Of a DNA stretch of 64,000 nt, positions 55,894 through 63,787 are shown in pieces. Position numbers and translations under genes: made by a program. The stretch comes from a candidate division WWE3 bacterium (lineage in GTDB: Bacteria > Patescibacteriota > WWE3 > 2-01-FULL-39-13), in NCBI GenBank assembly GCA_027002375.1, contig JALWZX010000011.1, forward strand, positions 19,335-83,334, written 5' to 3'. Positions within the stretch are counted from its first letter, which is position 1. Each line of letters begins with the position of its first letter. The notes under the pieces are model-generated. The model ran no database searches and was not told the DNA's origin. It saw nothing but the letters and a program-made list of their open reading frames with translations.

Positions 55894-56988
55894 ATGGCAT
55901 TAGATGCTAAAACACCATTAACAAATAGCGCATGGACACCTAATTCTCTAACACCCATACCTGAAATGCCCAATATTGATGGAGTTAATACAATTAATCC
56001 AATTAATCCGATACCAAAAACAACCTTTATTAATGATGAACAATCGCACCAGGCCGAGGTATTTGCCGAAGAACTTAAAACTTTATTGAAAAACGCGGCT
56101 TTGGTAACAGAAGATGGTTCTTTGGTAATTGGAATGACAGCAGGTGCTTTTCCTAAACCTGGTGAACTTATTGAAAAACTACTATCTGCATTAGGTAAAA
56201 ACACGTCAGGCGAGCCTACAATAACAATTCTCGGTGAAGCTGAATCCACAATATCAATCACTCCATTAAGCTTGAACAAAGAAACCATCGTTGAATTACT
56301 AGAACATCATCTGGGTTTAAATTCTAGTAGACTATTACAACTTTCGGAAGAAGAACTTATCACATTTTTAGAAATAGCATTACAAGAAATGTCAGAAAGA
56401 GAAGAAATAATATTTGCCGTAGCCAAACAAATCATAAGTGGAAAATTAATCAATACGGATTCTATAAATTTACTTGGGCAAGAAGAAATCGAGGTTCAGG
56501 TCGGCCTAGAATGCACTGTTGAGGCTGTTATGAATTTACAAAAAGCAGCACAAAACACTAATGCCGTGAACGTAACTTCATTCTCAAAAGAGGACGTCCA
56601 ATCAGTACTACCGCGAGGTGGTCACGGAAGACATTTTGGAGATTTGCCTGCATTTTTAAGAAATCACGGTTATAATATAAATCAGGCATTCAAATGGGAA
56701 GAAGTTATAGATTCTTTGATAGATGAAACTGGCGTTCTTTACACCCAAATAAACGGAAACCATGCTGTAGTTGTATGTGGAATAAAAATAGAAAATAACA
56801 AAGCATATTTTCTTGTAGCGAATTCCATGAACCCTGAAATACGAGCTATAGAAATAAACCATTTTCTGCAAATCATGTCAGCACCGAGAATCGTCAATAA
56901 TCCGCATGTTCCACAAAATTATAGAAGCTCTGCATTTCTAGCAACATGGACAAGAAAAGAAGTTTTAGATCAAATAAGAGTAATGTGA
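55894..56988 (+). CDS. C39-like cysteine protease-fold protein
   Basis: Protein of 364 residues. The C-terminal half looks like a papain-like C39 peptidase: VGLECTVEAVMNLQKA with a candidate catalytic Cys207, NHAVVVCGI with His290, and VANSMNP with Asn310 as third residue. The order and spacing fit the family. The N-terminal ~190 residues are helical and Glu/Leu-rich, with no recognised domain. There is no signal peptide, so a peptidase domain of this type in the cytoplasm would be unusual; it may be exported by another route or act internally. The gene is probably read from a leaderless message (see the -10 box at 55882). Confidence 0.6.
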   Translation: MALDAKTPLTNSAWTPNSLTPIPEMPNIDGVNTINPINPIPKTTFINDEQSHQAEVFAEELKTLLKNAALVTEDGSLVIGMTAGAFPKPGELIEKLLSALGKNTSGEPTITILGEAESTISITPLSLNKETIVELLEHHLGLNSSRLLQLSEEELITFLEIALQEMSEREEIIFAVAKQIISGKLINTDSINLLGQEEIEVQVGLECTVEAVMNLQKAAQNTNAVNVTSFSKEDVQSVLPRGGHGRHFGDLPAFLRNHGYNINQAFKWEEVIDSLIDETGVLYTQINGNHAVVVCGIKIENNKAYFLVANSMNPEIRAIEINHFLQIMSAPRIVNNPHVPQNYRSSAFLATWTRKEVLDQIRVM

Positions 56989-57111
56989 TGCGCCATTTTT
57001 AATGCTAACAAATTATTATAATAATCAACCAACCACCGTTTGAACAAAACAAAAGCTTAATAAATAATCAATATTAGAATATAATCAAAAATGTAACGCA
57101 TACTACCCTAC

Positions 57112-57186
57112 GGCCCGATAGCCAAGTGGGAAGGCAGGAGTCTGCAAAACTCTTATTCGCGGGTTCGATTCCCGCTCGGGCCTCCA
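57112..57186 (+). tRNA. tRNA-Cys (GCA)
   Basis: Full cloverleaf of 75 bases. Acceptor GGCCCGA pairs with TCGGGCC, with discriminator T (the base expected for tRNA-Cys) and an encoded CCA. The anticodon stem GGAGT/ACTCT encloses loop CTGCAAA with anticodon GCA (57144-57146). The T loop is GGTTCGATTCC. Confidence 0.97.
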
Positions 57187-57270
57187 AATTTTCGTCTAGA
57201 ATTCATAAACTCACACATTCATTTCAAGTCCCCCTTCAAACCAGCCTGCTTTATCACTCAAACCCAAACA

Positions 57271-57325
57271 TTGACAATTATCTAACCTATTGTTAATATT
57301 TAACCGATATTTAAGTACATATAAT
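57271..57325 (+). promoter_or_regulatory. promoter region of groES
   Basis: TTGACA (57271-57276), 18 bases, TAATAT (57295-57300) forms one promoter. A second -10 TATAAT (57320-57325), with TTGTTA at 57290-57295, would start transcription about 5 bases before ATG 57337. No CIRCE element (TTAGCACTC-N9-GAGTGCTAA) is present. Confidence 0.5.
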
Positions 57326-57336
57326 TTCAAAATCAG

Positions 57337-57630
57337 ATGAAAATCGAACCATTATCAGACAGAGTAGTTTTAAAACTGCTAAATCCAAAAGACAAAACTA
57401 AAGCTGGCATAATTTTGCCCGAAGAAGCGCAAGAAGAATCGCACATGGCTACTGTGATAGCTGTCGGTAATGGCAAGTTTACAGAAACCGGCCAGCTTAT
57501 CAAACCAAGTGTCGAAGTTGGGCAAACAGTTTTAATTAGTGGTAAATGGGCCGGAAATAATGTAACATTAGACGGCGTAGAATATAAAATAGTTAATGAT
57601 TCTGATATATTAGCAGTAATTAAAGATTAA
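57337..57630 (+). CDS. groES: GroES co-chaperonin
   Basis: Lid of the GroEL folding chamber, 97 residues, a normal length. The family signature is clear: IEPLSDRVVLKLL, KTKAGIILPEEAQE, TVIAVGNGKF, VEVGQTVLISGKWAGN and the C-terminal YKIVNDSDILAVI. The mobile loop (KTKAGIILP) that contacts GroEL is intact. No Shine-Dalgarno site precedes the ATG. It is followed by groEL after a 181-base gap that contains an inverted repeat. Confidence 0.97.
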   Translation: MKIEPLSDRVVLKLLNPKDKTKAGIILPEEAQEESHMATVIAVGNGKFTETGQLIKPSVEVGQTVLISGKWAGNNVTLDGVEYKIVNDSDILAVIKD

Positions 57631-57763
57631 TTTTACGGGGAATTCAATAGTCAAACATAATTTAATGGTGATTTTTCAAAAAAAAACACCAGTGTAAAAA
57701 TAACTATGAAATTCTCCCTAAAAATAAAAAAGTGTAATTAGTATAGTTTGAGTCAAAAGTTAA

Positions 57764-57796
57764 AGAAGTGTCAGATGTGTTTTTCTGATAACTTCT
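57764..57796 (+). promoter_or_regulatory. inverted repeat upstream of groEL
   Basis: AGAAGTGTCAGA and TCTGATAACTTCT form an imperfect inverted repeat around TGTGTTTT, ending 15 bases before ATG 57812. It could be a heat-shock operator or an RNA hairpin close to the start codon; it does not match CIRCE. Confidence 0.5.
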
Positions 57797-57811
57797 ACAA
57801 TTTAATTAAAT

Positions 57812-59443
57812 ATGGCAGCAAAAAAAGTCATTTACGACCAAGATGCAAGAAATAAACTAAAACAAGGTGTAGACGCACTTGCAAATGCAGTAGGCGCAAC
57901 AATGGGTCCACTAGGCCGAAACGTAGGCATAGAAAAATCATGGGGCGCCCCAACAATAACTCATGATGGTGTTACCGTCGCAAAAGAAGTTGAATTAAAA
58001 GATAAATTTGAAAACATGGGCGCCAAGTTAGTACTAGAAGCCGCAACAAAAACAAATGACGTCGCAGGTGATGGTACAACTTCTGCAACGGTTCTAGCTC
58101 AAGCATTAGTAGACACCGGTTTAAGAAACGTAGCAGCTGGTGCAAACCCGATGTTTATAAGACGTGGTTTAGAAAGCGCTGTAAAAGAAGTGGTAAACGA
58201 GTTAAAAACGATGGCAAAAGACATAAAAACTAAAGAGCAACAAGCACAAGTAGCAACAAATTCAGCTCAAGATGTGGAAATCGGAAACATTATTGCCGAA
58301 GCGATAGAAAAAGTTGGACCAGACGGTGTAATAACAGTAGAAGAAGGTAGAAGTTTAGACTTAGAACTAGAAACAAAAGAAGGTATGAATTTTGACCAAG
58401 GGTATCTATCACCCTACTTTGTTACAGACCCAGAAAAAATGGTAGCTGAAATAGAAGATGCTTACATATTGATAACGGATAAAAAAATAAGTAACATTCA
58501 AGACATAGTTCCTATGCTAGAGAACTTGGTAAAGATAACACAAAACCTAGTAATCATCGCTGAAGACATAGAATCTCAAGCATTAGCAACATTAGTTGTC
58601 AATAAACTAAGAGGATCACTTAAAGTTTTGGCAATAAAAGCACCAGGATTTGGCGACAGAAGAAAAGCTATGTTAGAAGACATTGCAATTGTAACTGGTG
58701 GATCAGTAATCAGCGAAGACACTGGTAGAAAATTGGATTCTGTTTCTATCGAAGATTTGGGCCGAGCAGACAAAGTAATAACAACAAAAGACGATACAAC
58801 AATAGTCGGAGGAAAAGGCTCAAAAGCAAATATAGAAGCACGTGTAACACAAATTAAAAGAGAAATAGATGAATCTACAAGTGATTACGACAAAGAAAAA
58901 TTACAAGAAAGACTAGCAAAACTAATTGGAGGTGTAGCAATAATAAGAGTTGGTGCTGCAACTGAAGCTGAAATGAAAGAAAAGAAATACAGAGTAGAAG
59001 ACGCAGTTAATGCAACACAAGCCGCAGTTGCAGAAGGTATAGTTCCCGGTGGTGGAATCGCTTACCTTAAAGCACGAAAAGTATTAGAGAAAACAAAGCT
59101 AGAAAGTGATGAAAAAGTAGGTGCGACAATATTGTTTGAGGCACTAGAAAAGCCTTTTAGAACAATTCTTACAAACGCTGGCCTAGAACCAGGAAAATAC
59201 ATAAAAGAAATAGAAGAAAACTTAGACAAAAACCTTGGATTAAATGTACTAGACGGCAAGTTGTATGATATGGTAGAAGCTGGTGTTATTGACCCTGTAA
59301 GAGTTACAAGAACAGCAGTAGAAAACGCAGTTAGTGTAACAATAAGCATTTTAACAACAGATGCTTTAATAGCAGAAGAACCAGAAGATAAACCCGAGCC
59401 ACCAATGCCACAAGCACCAGGTGGAATGCCAGGCATGATGTAA
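57812..59443 (+). CDS. groEL: GroEL chaperonin
   Basis: Protein-folding chaperonin of 543 residues, full length. Seen motifs are ATMGPLGRNVGIEKSWGAP, ITHDGVTVAKEVEL, the ATP-site VAGDGTTSATVLAQ, GFGDRRKAMLEDIA, GGVAIIRVGAATEAEMKEKK and the AAVAEGIVPGGGIAYL segment. The C-terminal Gly-Gly-Met tail is present in short form (PGGMPGMM). No Shine-Dalgarno site is seen. Expression with groES is expected, although the hairpin in the gap may allow separate control. Confidence 0.98.
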   Translation: MAAKKVIYDQDARNKLKQGVDALANAVGATMGPLGRNVGIEKSWGAPTITHDGVTVAKEVELKDKFENMGAKLVLEAATKTNDVAGDGTTSATVLAQALVDTGLRNVAAGANPMFIRRGLESAVKEVVNELKTMAKDIKTKEQQAQVATNSAQDVEIGNIIAEAIEKVGPDGVITVEEGRSLDLELETKEGMNFDQGYLSPYFVTDPEKMVAEIEDAYILITDKKISNIQDIVPMLENLVKITQNLVIIAEDIESQALATLVVNKLRGSLKVLAIKAPGFGDRRKAMLEDIAIVTGGSVISEDTGRKLDSVSIEDLGRADKVITTKDDTTIVGGKGSKANIEARVTQIKREIDESTSDYDKEKLQERLAKLIGGVAIIRVGAATEAEMKEKKYRVEDAVNATQAAVAEGIVPGGGIAYLKARKVLEKTKLESDEKVGATILFEALEKPFRTILTNAGLEPGKYIKEIEENLDKNLGLNVLDGKLYDMVEAGVIDPVRVTRTAVENAVSVTISILTTDALIAEEPEDKPEPPMPQAPGGMPGMM

Positions 59444-59500
59444 GATTTATAGATTAATCTAATCGCGCACAGTTGCTTACCTATTTAATGAGCGATTTGT

Positions 59501-59528
59501 GAAGCTCCCGATTTCAATCGGGAGCTTC
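59501..59528 (+). terminator. 12-bp hairpin after groEL
   Basis: GAAGCTCCCGAT, loop TTCA, ATCGGGAGCTTC: a perfect 12-bp stem 57 bases after the groEL stop. No long T-run follows. The design (28 bases, GAAGC...GCTTC ends, 4-base loop) is the same as the hairpin at 28510-28537. Confidence 0.75.
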
Positions 59529-59613
59529 CTATGCCTGCGTTGCATAAAATCTAACGCTTGCCTATCTACCTCCACACATCTGAAGAATTGGAAATTTTAA
59601 CAGCATAGTAAAA

Positions 59614-59727
59614 TACCGACAGCCTACGCAGTCGGCATTTTGCATTTAGCTCGCTAAAGCGAGTTCGGCTACGCCGAAACAACTTCATCTGATTGCGTAA
59701 GCAATCAGCAGTTATGAAAAGTAAAAC
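59614..59727 (+). repeat. repeat family B, copy B2 (four intact hairpins)
   Basis: Four hairpins follow one another: CCGAC...GTCGG, GCTCGC TAAA GCGAG, TTCGGC TAC GCCGAA, and TGATTGC GTAA GCAATCA, ending GTTATGAAAAGTAAAA. It aligns over its full length with 31228-31342. No protein is encoded. Confidence 0.85.
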
Positions 59728-59913
59728 AAACCGCCCCTTTTCGCCTTCAACTCCCTATTCAGCGAACAACATGAATACCCAATTTCAAATCCGTTAACAC
59801 AGGCTAACCCAATTGCACATGTACAAACGCAACACAAATTTACACATTAGTCTTGCAATCAAGATTAGTCAATTCCGCTTTATTACTAATCTACTTTCTG
59901 ATAAACTAAAGAT
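59728..59913. other. intergenic stretch before the beta-propeller gene
   Basis: About 185 AT-rich bases with no open frame, hairpin or RNA gene that I recognise. It probably carries the promoter of the next gene near 59860-59900. Confidence 0.4.
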
Positions 59914-61401
59914 ATGAAAAAACCTGCCATATTCAATAAAAACAAGAACAAGGAAACAATAAATACAGAACAAGAACATGAACAAACAGGCATAACAGAT
60001 AATTCTAGAAATACTATGAAACCATCTTCTACACAGCAACAACCACAGCAAAGCACGACTGAGCGAACAGAATCGGCAACTGATACACAAGAAACAAACA
60101 TGTCAAAAAAACAAAACGCTACAAAGCACGTAGATAGCAAATCCAACAATGCTGAATTCGCAAAAAAAGGTTCTTTACTCGGTGCTAGAGAGTTAAAAAA
60201 GATAGGCATTGGTTGTTTCGGAATACTAGCCTTCTTCATAACCCTACTTGTAATATTCTCCGTGTACAAATCAGTAACACGAAATGATATCCCTGTACAA
60301 ACAGAAAAACATCTAGTCTGCCAAAACGATTCATGCATAGAAATTCCAGGTGCTGGCACAAACGAATGCGAAACAAATAAAGATTGCAAAAAGGAAAATG
60401 TGGAAATTGTCCCGTCATACGCCTACATCAAAGATAAAACAGAAATATACACCGCAACAGTAGATGGCAAAGAAAAGAAAAAAGTGTTATCTATTAACGA
60501 TCAAAACCAAGAATTTACAACACTAACATGGAAAGATAAAGATCAAATCACATATGCGAAATGTGAAATTAATCATAGCAAAGACTGTTCTATAGAAACT
60601 CTAAATTTAAAGAACAGATCTATAACACCGGAAATTATACAATCTTTATCTGATAAAATCAGAAAAATAAAATTTAACAACAATAAAAAGTATTTTGCGT
60701 ACATTGGACAAGATTCCACAGAGAAAAATATAAACTTAACATTCTACATAAAAACTGGCACCGTAAAAACGCCATTAAAAACAATCAGCTCCAACCCCGA
60801 TCCTACTAATATACAAACACGTATTTTGTTCACCAACGACAATAATTATATAGTTTTCTCGGCAATAGAAGTAACACATGATGAGAAGGATAAGAATAAG
60901 ATATACAAAGTTCCACAAATATACATATATCAAATAAATGGCATCCTATTCGATAGGATAGAAAACGCTACCGACCCATTCATCGTGAATAAAGATACTA
61001 TTGGTTTTTCTAAAAACAACCAATTAATGTACAAAAAGATAGGCAACAAATTAGAAACTTCTGTAACACCGTTTAAACAAAGTTATAATCCAGTAATATC
61101 ATTTGACAAAAGAAATATAGCATATTGGAAAAACGAAGGCGGTTTTAGCGACGTTTTACTAGGAATTTATAATATTGATATGGGAATTCATAGAAACATA
61201 TTAAGAGGGGTAATTATACCTACGTGGGTAACAAACAACTCCTTAGTAGGCATAAAAGCAGATGGCTGTATAGGTCAAGCATGCCTATTATATGAATTTC
61301 AAACAACAAGTTTAGTTCTAGTTAATATAGAAAACGGCGATGTAACAATAGTCGATCAAGGAAAATCAATTTCAAATATTGATTTTTTGCAACCAAATTA
61401 G
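59914..61401 (+). CDS. membrane-anchored beta-propeller-like protein
   Basis: Protein of 495 residues. A long polar Asn/Gln/Thr-rich N-terminus (~90 residues) precedes one transmembrane helix (~96-118; GCFGILAFFITLLVIFSVY). After a small Cys-containing stretch (CQNDSCIEI, NECETNKDCKKE) the rest (~160-495) is a beta-rich series with repeated VxFSA/IAYWKN/LVGIKADG-type strands that resembles a TolB/WD40-like propeller. It stops 1 base before the PrgI-like gene's ATG, so it belongs to the same transcript as the secretion genes and may be a surface component of that machine (inference). Confidence 0.65.
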   Translation: MKKPAIFNKNKNKETINTEQEHEQTGITDNSRNTMKPSSTQQQPQQSTTERTESATDTQETNMSKKQNATKHVDSKSNNAEFAKKGSLLGARELKKIGIGCFGILAFFITLLVIFSVYKSVTRNDIPVQTEKHLVCQNDSCIEIPGAGTNECETNKDCKKENVEIVPSYAYIKDKTEIYTATVDGKEKKKVLSINDQNQEFTTLTWKDKDQITYAKCEINHSKDCSIETLNLKNRSITPEIIQSLSDKIRKIKFNNNKKYFAYIGQDSTEKNINLTFYIKTGTVKTPLKTISSNPDPTNIQTRILFTNDNNYIVFSAIEVTHDEKDKNKIYKVPQIYIYQINGILFDRIENATDPFIVNKDTIGFSKNNQLMYKKIGNKLETSVTPFKQSYNPVISFDKRNIAYWKNEGGFSDVLLGIYNIDMGIHRNILRGVIIPTWVTNNSLVGIKADGCIGQACLLYEFQTTSLVLVNIENGDVTIVDQGKSISNIDFLQPN

Positions 61402-61402
61402 T

Positions 61403-63085
61403 ATGCCTATACAAGAATCTGCATCAAATATGGCAAATGCGGGGCGTAAGCACCCTGTTCCTCAAAATGTGATGGACGTCGAATTCAAAGTCGTGGGCGA
61501 TCTTACCGTAAGACAGGTAATGTACTTATTCGTTGGCGCTTTTTTGATGTATGTCTTTTACAGAATGGGGTTACCATTCTTTTGGAAATGGCTATTTGTA
61601 ATAGGAATCGGGGCGCTCTCCGTAGCAGTTGCTTTTATCCCAGTACAAGAACGCGGATTAGATAAGTGGCTAGTAAGCTTTGTCACAGCATTAAGAAATC
61701 CGACACAAAGAGTTTGGAAAAAATCACACAACCCACCTGCATATTTTTTATCCGATTACGCTAAAATAATTAAAAACGAAATAATAACACTAACACCAGC
61801 CAAAAGTAGAAGTAAGTTAGATGAATATCTAGGCACTCAACAACAACAGACAACATACGATAACGAAACAAAAGAAAAACTTGAGCAAATACAATTACTC
61901 TACGCTCAGACCTCAACTATAGCTAAAAAATTACCAACTAAGCAACAACCAACACTAGCAGACGTTCATAAAGATGAACTAGAATCAAAATCAGAAATGA
62001 CAAATACAACTAGAAACATAAACCGACCAATAAAAAACATTTCCGCAACGCTAGACAAAGGCATACAGATAAAAGTGAAATCAAAAATGCCTGACACCAT
62101 AACACTTACAGAAATACAAAACATTAAAAAACAAGAAAAAGACATAAGCAAACAAATAGACAGCCTATTAAAAACAACCAAAAAAGCGCAAAAACAATTT
62201 AAGACAACTAAGCTGTCAACAGAACATAAACAAAACAGATTACAATTCTTTAATACAAAATACACAGAAATAAAAAACGCAAAACAATCTTTAGAAGGAC
62301 AAATTCAACAAAAACAAGACGCGATAAAAGACAACAGTACAGTATCTAACGATGTACTGAAACAGATCAAATCTCTACAAAGTGAAAATGCCACACTGGA
62401 GATGCAGTTAAAGGAACTTCAAAAAGAAATAAACTCTCTAGTGTCAATAAAATCAGCACCAACCGAGAAGTTAAAACTAAACATTAACAACAATCAAATA
62501 TCAAATACCAAAAACAACCTGTCTCCTACAAAGAAAAAAGCCACAAACAAGCTAAATGTACATATACCCAAACTAAACTTTGAAATTCCTAAAACCCAAG
62601 AAGCCACAACTGTTACGAAACAGAGTACAACGGCACAATCTTCACAACCAAGTACATCAACAAATTCCGACAACTTGTCAAATATGAACGAAGATAAAAA
62701 GAAGCAGGCAGATAAAGCATTAGCAAATATATTAAACAACAAATATAGAACAGCAAATATACTAAAAGCAGAAAAAACCAAAAGCCAAAAACCCAAAACT
62801 CAAAAAGATACAGCACCTTCAGAAGACACGAACATAATCCATGGCGTTGTAAAAGATGCATCTGGAAAATTATTAGAAAACGCGGTAGTTTTAATAAAAA
62901 ATAATAAAGGAGACATAGAAAGAGCTTTAAAAACTAACAAGCTTGGACACTTTAAAACGCAAACTAAATTAGACAATGGAAAATATACAATTGAAGTTGT
63001 AAAAGAAAAGTTAAAGTTTGATATAATAGCAATAGACATTAACGATAATGTATTGCCTTCAGTAACTTTAATTGCAAAAGACTAA
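61403..63085 (+). CDS. PrgI-like T4SS protein with coiled coil and carboxypeptidase-regulatory-like domain
   Basis: Protein of 560 residues. The N-terminal ~110 residues are PrgI/VirB3-like: VPQNVMDVEFKVVGDLTVRQ followed by two transmembrane helices (~35-75) and FIPVQERGLDKWL. A long Gln/Lys/Thr-rich region with coiled-coil segments (~225-370) follows, then a low-complexity stretch, and a CarboxypepD_reg-like beta domain (~475-555; IIHGVVKDASGKLLENAVV, GHFKTQTKLDNGKYTIEV). PrgI proteins are inner-membrane parts of Gram-positive type IV secretion systems. The fusion with a C-terminal beta domain looks characteristic of CPR. The start at ATG 61403 gives a 1-base gap to the previous stop. Confidence 0.85.
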   Translation: MPIQESASNMANAGRKHPVPQNVMDVEFKVVGDLTVRQVMYLFVGAFLMYVFYRMGLPFFWKWLFVIGIGALSVAVAFIPVQERGLDKWLVSFVTALRNPTQRVWKKSHNPPAYFLSDYAKIIKNEIITLTPAKSRSKLDEYLGTQQQQTTYDNETKEKLEQIQLLYAQTSTIAKKLPTKQQPTLADVHKDELESKSEMTNTTRNINRPIKNISATLDKGIQIKVKSKMPDTITLTEIQNIKKQEKDISKQIDSLLKTTKKAQKQFKTTKLSTEHKQNRLQFFNTKYTEIKNAKQSLEGQIQQKQDAIKDNSTVSNDVLKQIKSLQSENATLEMQLKELQKEINSLVSIKSAPTEKLKLNINNNQISNTKNNLSPTKKKATNKLNVHIPKLNFEIPKTQEATTVTKQSTTAQSSQPSTSTNSDNLSNMNEDKKKQADKALANILNNKYRTANILKAEKTKSQKPKTQKDTAPSEDTNIIHGVVKDASGKLLENAVVLIKNNKGDIERALKTNKLGHFKTQTKLDNGKYTIEVVKEKLKFDIIAIDINDNVLPSVTLIAKD

Positions 63086-63086
63086 T

Positions 63087-63779
63087 ATGGCAAAAATAAA
63101 AGCAACAACACAAGAACATTTAGATATTGCTGACATAAAAAATAATGTAGTAATTTTGAAAAATGGTGGTGCGGTTATGATATTGCAGGCAAGTGCTATA
63201 AATTTTGATCTACTATCTTTACCAGAACAAGATGCAGCCATAGCCGCTTACAGTTCACTATTAAATTCACTATCTTTTCCAATTCAAGTAACAATTCGTT
63301 CAAGTAGAATGGATATATCGGATTACATTGAAAAAGTAAAAGAATTAGAAAGTAGACAATTTAATAGAAAGATAAAGGATCAATTAAAAGCATATAGACA
63401 CTTTATTCAAGACGAACTTGTTACTAAAGAAGATGTACTGGCAAAAGAGTTTTATGTAACAATTCCATATAATACATTCATAATGACAACAACAAGTACT
63501 TTCGGGTTTGTTGAAGAATTATTTGGATTTAGTACAAGAAAAAGAACAAAAATAAACGTAGATAAAGTACTCCAAGAAGCTTTGTCCGATTTAGAACCTA
63601 AGAGAAATTTTTTAATAAAAGAATTTTCAAGAATTGGTGTAAAAACCAAACTACTAGGTACTAATGAGTTAATCAAATTGTTTTATAATATTTACAATGC
63701 AGAAACTTCTGGAAGTCAGAAATTACGTGGTAACACTACTGACTACACTTCTGCTTTAGTTGAACCAAAAATCTCGTAG
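63087..63779 (+). CDS. TraC-like type IV secretion protein
   Basis: Protein of 230 residues without a P-loop, resembling the TraC/VirB4 N-terminal region found between PrgI and VirB4 in CPR and Gram-positive clusters: IKNNVVILKNGGAVMILQ, NFDLLSLPEQDA, SLSFPIQVTIRSSRMDI and EFYVTIPYNTF. A C-terminal LLGTNELIKLFYNIYN motif is also typical. The ATG at 63087 lies 1 base after the previous stop; the frame also opens 5 codons upstream, inside the prgI-like gene. It is probably a partner of the VirB4 ATPase encoded next. Confidence 0.8.
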   Translation: MAKIKATTQEHLDIADIKNNVVILKNGGAVMILQASAINFDLLSLPEQDAAIAAYSSLLNSLSFPIQVTIRSSRMDISDYIEKVKELESRQFNRKIKDQLKAYRHFIQDELVTKEDVLAKEFYVTIPYNTFIMTTTSTFGFVEELFGFSTRKRTKINVDKVLQEALSDLEPKRNFLIKEFSRIGVKTKLLGTNELIKLFYNIYNAETSGSQKLRGNTTDYTSALVEPKIS

Positions 63780-63787
63780 AGGTAAAA

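Noticed and set aside
57187..57336. CIRCE operator before groES
   Set aside because: I looked for TTAGCACTC-N9-GAGTGCTAA and near variants in both the groES and groEL leaders and found none.
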